This document shows, in pieces, positions 59,314 to 64,000 of a stretch of 64,000 nucleotides of DNA (the stretch's first letter is position 1; each line of letters starts with the position of its first letter). The stretch spans positions 1 to 64,000 of the forward strand of contig JAFAOU010000201.1 of NCBI GenBank assembly GCA_019247495.1, read 5' to 3'. This DNA is from Acidobacteriota bacterium (GTDB taxonomy: Bacteria > Acidobacteriota > Thermoanaerobaculia > Gp7-AA8). The notes under the pieces are model-generated. The model was not told where the DNA came from, ran no database searches, and worked only from the letters and a program-made list of their open reading frames with translations. Position numbers and translations under genes: made by a program.

Positions 59314-60009
59314 TCAGTGCCCTCGAACGGCCCGGCTTCTGACCGGCTGCCTGACGACGAACGCGTCGGAAAGTGGTCCGAACGTAGTGGAGCGAACCGT
59401 GACCGGGTAGTAGCCGCCTTGCAATGGGCCGATCTGGACGATGCCCCGTGCGCATGGAACGTGGCCGGGAAATGCCGGATCGGCAATGACGGCCTGCTGG
59501 TCGATCGTGATCTGGCTGCCGTCGAGGGCGACCGTCGGCGTCTGCAGAAATCCTCGGAACGTTGTGGCGTAGAGGATCGAAATTGGCTGAGCGCCGAACG
59601 GCGACTGCGGCTGAAAGTCGATGCCGGCGACGCACGGCGCGGTCCCGGGGATCGTGAAGGCGAATGTGAAGGCCGCGCTGAGCGAGTATCCGATGTCCTC
59701 CCGGTACTCCCACTTGACGATGTACGGACCGGGCGCCAGATCTCCGATCGAAACCGACTGATCGTTGCAAAGAGGAGACGCAACCTGGAAATCCTGCGCA
59801 GTCTGGACCACCGTGATCACGTTTCCCGCAATCGTCACGAAAGGGCTCGACAGAGGGCGGCGTGTGGTGTTCTTGAACGAAACGCGCGCGGGACTACTCA
59901 TGACCAGACTGAAGATCGGCGGATCCTGAAACCCGGCGGAACATGGTCCGGTCTGCGCGGCCGCCGGCACGGAAAGAAACGTAATCGCGACGAAGAGAGC
60001 TCGGATCAT
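59314..60009 (-). CDS. Secreted protein of unknown function, beta-rich
   Basis: A 231-residue exported protein with a signal peptide (IRALFVAITFLSVPAAAQTG). No domain is recognised. The mature chain is Ser/Thr/Pro-rich and has a single short pattern of beta strands (PYIVKWEYREDIGYSLSAAF). Four Cys (GPCSAGF, SPLCNDQ, APCVAGI, VPCARGI) could form disulfides. ATG 60009 is chosen because GGAGG sits 6 nt upstream; an in-frame ATG lies 4 codons earlier but overlaps it. Confidence 0.6.
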   Translation of the reverse strand: MIRALFVAITFLSVPAAAQTGPCSAGFQDPPIFSLVMSSPARVSFKNTTRRPLSSPFVTIAGNVITVVQTAQDFQVASPLCNDQSVSIGDLAPGPYIVKWEYREDIGYSLSAAFTFAFTIPGTAPCVAGIDFQPQSPFGAQPISILYATTFRGFLQTPTVALDGSQITIDQQAVIADPAFPGHVPCARGIVQIGPLQGGYYPVTVRSTTFGPLSDAFVVRQPVRSRAVRGH

Positions 60010-60027
60010 GTTCGCCTCCAAAACGAA

Positions 60028-60061
60028 AAGGGTCCTCAGGCACCCGGCCTGAAGACCCTTT
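60028..60061 (-). terminator. Intrinsic terminator after the crotonase gene
   Basis: Minus strand: AAAGGGTCTTCAGGCCGGGT then GCCTGAGGACCCTTTTCG. The stem (AGGGTC-TCAGGC with a 1-nt bulge) is followed by TTTTCGTTTT. It lies 20 bp after the crotonase stop. Confidence 0.85.
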
Positions 60062-60080
60062 GCTGTGAGCGCGAATTCTA

Positions 60081-60881
60081 CTACTTCCCTGCGAACTGCG
60101 GCTTGCGTTTCTGGTTGTACGCGGCCAGCCCTTCCTTGGCATCGTCGCTCTGGAAAAGCTGCTGCTGCAGCTCGCGCTCGATGGCCAGCGCGGACTCAAA
60201 CGGAATCTCCCATCCGCTCTGTACGGAACGCTTGATGCGGCCAACCGCGCGCGCGGCCTTGTTCGGCGGGCAGAAGCTCCACGCGTACTCCATGACGCGG
60301 TCCCACCACTTCTTGCCGTCCTGCTCGGCGGGCCAGACGTAGTTGACGACGCCGAGGCGAAGCGCTTCCTCGAAGTCGAAGAGACCGCCTTCGACCATCA
60401 GCTCGATCGACTTGGTCTTGCCGACCAGCCGCGACAGCCGCTGCGTTCCGCCGGTGCCCGGGAGCACGCCGAGGGTGACTTCCGGCAGTCCGACTTTGCC
60501 GGCGCCTTCGAGGGCGATGCGGATGTCGGCCGCCATCGCGATCTCGAGTCCGCCGCCGACGGTGTGTCCGTTCAGCGCGGCGATGACCAGCTTCGGGGTC
60601 TGCTCGAGGCGGTTCAAGGTCTCGTTCGCATGAAGGCAGAAGTAGTACTTGAACTGCGGCGTGACCTCGGAAAGCATCTTGATGTTCGCGCCGGCGGAGA
60701 AGAACTTGTCGCCGGAGCCGCGGAGCACGATGACGTAGACGTCGTCGTCCATACGCGCATTCAGGATGCACGTATCGAGCTCCTTGTTCATTTCATAGGT
60801 GTAGGTGTTTGCCGGGGGGTCGTTCAGCTCGAGAATTGCGACGCCTTTTTCCACCCGGTAGTCGATGAGATTTCCAGCCAT
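60081..60881 (-). CDS. Enoyl-CoA hydratase/isomerase (crotonase family)
   Basis: A 266-residue protein. Oxyanion and catalytic positions are visible: FSAGANIKML (first oxyanion hole), TVGGGLEIAMAADIR (Glu and second hole) and LPEVTLGVLPGTGGTQRL (second Glu). Both catalytic Glu candidates are present, so hydratase activity is likely. CAGGAGACA precedes ATG. Followed by an intrinsic terminator. Fatty-acid or branched-chain acyl-CoA metabolism is the probable setting, but no neighbours confirm it. Confidence 0.87.
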   Translation of the reverse strand: MAGNLIDYRVEKGVAILELNDPPANTYTYEMNKELDTCILNARMDDDVYVIVLRGSGDKFFSAGANIKMLSEVTPQFKYYFCLHANETLNRLEQTPKLVIAALNGHTVGGGLEIAMAADIRIALEGAGKVGLPEVTLGVLPGTGGTQRLSRLVGKTKSIELMVEGGLFDFEEALRLGVVNYVWPAEQDGKKWWDRVMEYAWSFCPPNKAARAVGRIKRSVQSGWEIPFESALAIERELQQQLFQSDDAKEGLAAYNQKRKPQFAGK

Positions 60882-61055
60882 GTTGTCTCCTGTTCGGTAA
60901 ATGCGGCGCGCATTGTATGTGATGGGGGGAGCGCGAGTGGGACGTGGCGAACTCGGCGGAACGGTCGACCCACATCCCGACGCCCGAAAAAATTTACGCC
61001 GGCGCCGGGTGACGATTCTACCGCCTGCACACGGACTGAGACACTTCCCGGCTGA

Positions 61056-61298
61056 TCATTTTGCCGCGCGTTTCTTCCTCGGTGGCTGCCCTTCGGGAAG
61101 CGCTGCAATCACGGAGCGAAGCAGTTGATTCACCGACTCCGAATTGTTGAAAACCGAAGCGACGTCGGGCTCGAGCAGCACCGCTACAGAGCCTTCTTTG
61201 ATCCTCGCCGCGAACCGGTTCGGCTTGGCGGCCGAGTAATCGAAACGGTACTCCGAGCGCGTCCCGGCAAATCCTCTTTTAGGAGATTCTTTCTTCAT
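61056..61298 (-). CDS. BrnA-like antitoxin
   Basis: An 80-residue antitoxin. EYRFDYSAAKPNRFAARIKE followed by VAVLLEPDVASVFNNSESVN and QLLRSVIAALP is the pattern of antitoxins paired with BrnT. It starts inside the end of the frameshifted BrnT gene (20-bp overlap). It appears intact although its toxin is broken. Confidence 0.8.
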   Translation of the reverse strand: MKKESPKRGFAGTRSEYRFDYSAAKPNRFAARIKEGSVAVLLEPDVASVFNNSESVNQLLRSVIAALPEGQPPRKKRAAK

Positions 61299-61561
61299 AG
61301 TCTTCTCGTTCGAATGAAGTTGTCTTTCGCGCACTGATGATTCGAACGTGGTCAGAATACTCCACGAAAACGACGAGGAGTAACCGATTGACGGCCGAGT
61401 GACCGACGATGATCTCACGCGCCTCCGCTTCCCGAATGATCTGGATCATCGTGAATCTGCGCTAAGTCGTTGAGGAAGACCGTTTCCGCCTCGGCGAAGC
61501 TAACTCGATGTTTGCGCCAGTTCGCCAAGGCCTTGCTCTGGTGATACCGGAACGGCTTCAT
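61279..61561 (-). pseudogene. BrnT-like toxin, frameshifted
   Basis: ATG 61561 opens a frame that reads MKPFRYHQSKALANWRKHRV, SFAEAETVFLNDL and IHDDPDHS, the N-terminal half of BrnT, and then ends at TGA 61415-61417 after 48 residues. The +1 frame continues with REAEAREIIVGHSAVNRLLL, VRIISARKTTSFEREDYEER, the C-terminal half, to TAA 61279-61281. One added base, or two lost, near 61425-61430 would explain it. The toxin is probably dead unless a frameshift or reassignment restores it. Confidence 0.8.
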
Positions 61562-61585
61562 GCTTTAAGTCTATCCTCGCGATGA

Positions 61586-61969
61586 CGCGAAGGATTTCGT
61601 CGCCTGCTCCCCTCTAACGCGGTGAATTGGAACTTCGACATGGCCGGCGTCTATCACAGCGGTTGGCCGACGACGCCGGTAAACGGCATCGTGGTCAACA
61701 ACGTATTTCACACGGTGCTCGGCGCATACAACAGCGGTCGTCTGCCGGCGTACAGGCGCGTCGATCTGCGCGCCAGCCACAATATCGACACGTCGCTCGG
61801 CGGCCTGAGTTTTTTCGTCGAGCTGTTCAACGTCTTCGGCATTCGGAACGTCTCAGGTGTGGACGGCTACTCATTCAACTTCGACGCACACGGCACCATC
61901 GTCGGACACCGGCACAACGAGGTCATCCTCGGCGTAGTGCCGTCGTTCGGGATCACGTATTCGTTTTGA
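61586..61969 (+). pseudogene. TonB-dependent receptor, C-terminal fragment
   Basis: An open frame without a proper start. From about 61622 it reads NWNFDMAGVYHSGWPTTPV, then VDLRASHNIDTSLGGLSFFV, ELFNVFGIRNV and ends GVVPSFGITYSF, with the terminal Phe of outer-membrane barrels. Whole receptors of this type are 700-1100 residues, so only the last strands remain. An in-frame TGA at 61583-61585 closes it upstream, next to the BrnT remnant. Confidence 0.72.
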
Positions 61970-61978
61970 AGGAGCTCC

Positions 61979-63226
61979 ATGCGCAAGAAAGCGATTCTTC
62001 TCCTTCCGCTGCTGGTCATCACGCTGATCGGCGCGCGGCGCCGCGCGGCCATTCCGCCCCCGGGCCCGACCTTCAACCTCGAGGTGGTGCGCATCCTTCA
62101 GCAGAACTGCCAGTCGTGCCACCACCCGGACGACATCGCGCCGTTTTCGCTGATGACGTACGCCGACGCGGTGCTGTACGCGGACGCGATGAAGTACATG
62201 ACGCAGATCGGAAAGATGCCTCCGTGGAAAGCGGCCGCCGGCTGCGGCGATTTCGTCGGAACGCGCTCGCTGTCCCAGAGCGACATCGATACGATCGCGC
62301 GTTGGGTCGATGGCGGGACGCCCGAAGGAAACGCTGCGGACCTGCCCGCGCCGCGCACGTTCGACGGCGGCTGGCCAGCGGGCAAGCCGGACGTGATCCT
62401 GGCCATGCCGAAGGCGTTCACGCCGCCGGCGGACGTGGACGAGTACCGCTGCTTCTCCATCCCCGGCGACTCGACGAAGGAGATGCAGGTCACGATGGTC
62501 GACTTTCGTCCCGGCGATCGCGGCACGGTGCATCACATCGTCCCCTATCTTGACACCACAGGCGCGAGCGCAAAACTCGACACGAACGGCAACGGCTACC
62601 AGTGTTTCGGAGGTCCGGGCCTCGACACCGCGACGGCGCTTGGCGCCTGGACGCCCGGCGCACGTCCGACGCCGCTCCCCGAGGGAACGGCGGTCAGGAT
62701 CCCGAAAGGGGCGCGCGTGGTGATGCAGGTTCACTATCACCCGCACTTCGGGCGCGTCGCTCCCGATCAGACGCAGATCGGTTTGTATCTCACCACCGCG
62801 CCGGTCCAGAAGCAGCTGCACTACGACTTCATCATCAATGACCAATTCGTCATCCGCGCCGGCGATCACGATGCGAAGGTGGATGCGTATGGCGCCGCGG
62901 ACACGACCATCGACGTCGTCTCCGTCTACCCGCACATGCACCTCCTCGGCACGAAGACGAAAGTGGAGGCGAAGCTGGCCGATGGAACGACGGTGTGCAT
63001 GATCGATGTGCCGCAATACGACTTCAACTGGCAGGGGCAGTACGTTTACAAAACGCCGCTCCACATCGCCGCCGGCGGCGTCATTCACGTCGAGTCGCAC
63101 TTCGACAATTCGACCGCCAACGGCCACAACCCAAACTCGCCCCCCAGGGACGTACGCTGGGGCGAACAGACCACCGATGAGATGTGCCTCGCGCTGATCG
63201 GATACACGAGGGCGGATGGAAGGTAG
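61979..63226 (+). CDS. Cytochrome c / PHM-like copper monooxygenase fusion
   Basis: A 415-residue exported protein. After a signal peptide (ILLLPLLVITLIGA) a c-type haem site QNCQSCHHPDDIAPFSLMTY (CxxCH) leads into a Cu-type ascorbate-dependent monooxygenase-like domain: GTVHHIVPYLD (two His), MQVHYHPHFG (HxH) and VYPHMHLLGTK (His plus Met). These are the Cu(H) and Cu(M) site patterns of peptidylglycine monooxygenase relatives. AAGGAG with a 4-nt spacer precedes ATG 61979. The substrate is unknown; the haem could supply electrons to copper. Confidence 0.85.
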   Translation: MRKKAILLLPLLVITLIGARRRAAIPPPGPTFNLEVVRILQQNCQSCHHPDDIAPFSLMTYADAVLYADAMKYMTQIGKMPPWKAAAGCGDFVGTRSLSQSDIDTIARWVDGGTPEGNAADLPAPRTFDGGWPAGKPDVILAMPKAFTPPADVDEYRCFSIPGDSTKEMQVTMVDFRPGDRGTVHHIVPYLDTTGASAKLDTNGNGYQCFGGPGLDTATALGAWTPGARPTPLPEGTAVRIPKGARVVMQVHYHPHFGRVAPDQTQIGLYLTTAPVQKQLHYDFIINDQFVIRAGDHDAKVDAYGAADTTIDVVSVYPHMHLLGTKTKVEAKLADGTTVCMIDVPQYDFNWQGQYVYKTPLHIAAGGVIHVESHFDNSTANGHNPNSPPRDVRWGEQTTDEMCLALIGYTRADGR

Positions 63227-63247
63227 CTGTCAGGTTAATATTCGCGC

Positions 63248-63592
63248 GTGGCTATCCCCCCGGAAGTTCGTGCTGATGCGGAAACCGCGCTGCAGGAGTT
63301 CTGCGCGCAGAGCTCATCCGCGGACGTCGCCGAATCATCGCGGCTCGAATTCGAGATCGCCGAGAACCATGTCGTGCTGATCGAACGGCGTCCGTCGTTT
63401 CTCAATCATCTCGAATGGACCTCGGTGCCGAAAGCGAAGTTCCGCTACTCGCCGGCGAAATCGGTCTGGTCGCTCTACTGGCCTGACACGAACCAGCGCT
63501 GGCATCGCCTGTCGAGCGCGAAGACGGATAAGGACATCCGCGTGCTGCTGAAAGCTGTGGCGACGGATACCTCCGGTGTCTTCTGGGTATAA
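63248..63592 (+). CDS. DUF3024 protein
   Basis: A 114-residue soluble protein. HVVLIERRPSFLNHLEWTSV, AKFRYSPAKSVWSLYWPDTN, QRWHRLSS and a DTSGVFWV end are DUF3024 marks. Role unknown. The GTG at 63248 is the only start that gives the full domain. It is co-directional with the monooxygenase, 21 bp after it. Confidence 0.75.
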   Translation: MAIPPEVRADAETALQEFCAQSSSADVAESSRLEFEIAENHVVLIERRPSFLNHLEWTSVPKAKFRYSPAKSVWSLYWPDTNQRWHRLSSAKTDKDIRVLLKAVATDTSGVFWV

Positions 63593-63602
63593 AGAGGACG
63601 GG

Positions 63603-63629
63603 TCACGCGGAGACGCGGAGGGGCGGAGT
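63603..63629. repeat. Half copy of the CGCGGAGACGCGGAGG repeat
   Basis: GGTCACGCGGAGACGCGGAG then GGGCGGAG, without the matching right arm. It lies between convergent genes (DUF3024 and the DUF3108 gene), as does the full copy at 25.8 kb. Confidence 0.7.
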
Positions 63630-63635
63630 AAGGCG

Positions 63636-64000
63636 CTATTTCGCAGCCTGCATGAAGGCGCATGAATCGATCGACTGAAGATCGAGCTGCAGCGAGGCCA
63701 TGCTCTGGATGATCTCGATGCGGAACGGGATGCGCCGCGCATCGTCCGACAACCAGATCTTCATGCCGCCGGGCCACTTCTTGCCGCCGGGCCCGTCGAC
63801 GATTTCAAATCCGCTCGCACCGATCTGCTGGCCGCCGATGGTGAACATCTGACGGTTCGCCGGCCGCACGATAACCGGATACGACTTGCCGTCCGAGTAG
63901 ATCTGCGTCGCCACCGGGCCGCGAATCGTGGCCGCGTTCGCGCGCAGATAGTAGATCGCGCTGACGACGTCGTGGAACGCGCCGGCCGGAATGTGATCGA
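63636..64000 (-). CDS. DUF3108 protein, 5' end outside window
   Basis: The last 121 codons of a gene that continues past base 64000 (the frame is open to the edge). DVVSAIYYLRANAATIRGPV, then KSYPVIVRPANRQM, WPGGMKIWLSDDARRIPFRI are DUF3108 marks (beta-barrel outer-membrane-associated family). Stop 63636-63638. Function unknown. Confidence 0.75.
   Translation of the reverse strand, partial: DHIPAGAFHDVVSAIYYLRANAATIRGPVATQIYSDGKSYPVIVRPANRQMFTIGGQQIGASGFEIVDGPGGKKWPGGMKIWLSDDARRIPFRIEIIQSMASLQLDLQSIDSCAFMQAAK

Noticed and set aside
60882..61055. Possible small gene between the crotonase and the antitoxin gene
   Set aside because: No frame with a credible start, Shine-Dalgarno or motif is present in this 174-bp gap.

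Overview
The window is a dense, GC-rich bacterial chromosome segment with about 61 protein genes, no rRNA, tRNA, transposase or CRISPR array that I can find, and short intergenic gaps. The gene mix suggests a Gram-negative, non-proteobacterial chemoheterotroph: a DUF1501/DUF1800 pair, a bacillithiol-disulfide reductase (YpdA/Bdr), an OmpA-family protein, a TonB-receptor remnant, a MacAB-type exporter, a membrane-embedded spermidine-synthase-like protein, an EF-P with Asn at its tip, and several toxin-antitoxin modules. Together with the [16 protein letters not shown] repeats this best fits Acidobacteriota (Thermoanaerobaculia or Vicinamibacteria-like). That placement is inference.

Layout. 0-5 kb: end of pepQ, a sigma/anti-sigma pair, a copper P-type ATPase. 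5-10 kb: NRDE protein, malonyl-CoA-synthetase-like ligase divergent from treZ, a conserved unknown, a TerB-like protein. 10-18 kb: ypdA, an M16 peptidase pair (one active, one lacking the zinc motif), the DUF1501/DUF1800 pair, VapBC. 18-25 kb: BtuCD-type importer, hemL, an exopolysaccharide initiation unit (zinc ribbon, GT4, polyprenyl glycosylphosphotransferase), pirin. 25-35 kb: thioesterase, uracil-DNA glycosylase, an S1/P1-like secreted protein, purH, MazEF, kup, an orphan branched-chain amino-acid-type binding protein, efp, membrane proteins, a divergent polysaccharide deacetylase. 35-45 kb: degenerate SNase, VWA lipoprotein, M48 protease, GNAT, a MacAB-like export operon, an FG-GAP protein. 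45-56 kb: OmpA/coiled-coil protein, a complete livJHMGF operon, small genes, VanZ-like, ParE-type TA pair, aldehyde dehydrogenase. 56-64 kb: spermidine-synthase-like membrane protein, aldo/keto reductase, crotonase, a frameshifted BrnT with intact antitoxin beside a truncated TonB receptor, a cytochrome c/PHM-like copper monooxygenase, DUF3024, and the end of a DUF3108 protein.

The most unusual feature is not a gene. Nearly every larger gap holds a long inverted repeat built from a short word repeated in tandem on one arm, with its reverse complement on the other. At least eleven unrelated families occur, many more than once. One family (CCACAGAGACACAGAG) lies between convergent genes in five of six copies, as bidirectional terminators would. 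Several repeats lie inside reading frames without breaking them (CopA twice, the M16-like signal peptide, the M48 N-terminus, the GT4 C-terminus), and others supply stop codons. A second recurring signal is a TANNNT hexamer 6-10 nt upstream of start codons of genes that lack a Shine-Dalgarno, which suggests leaderless transcription beside conventional SD-led genes.
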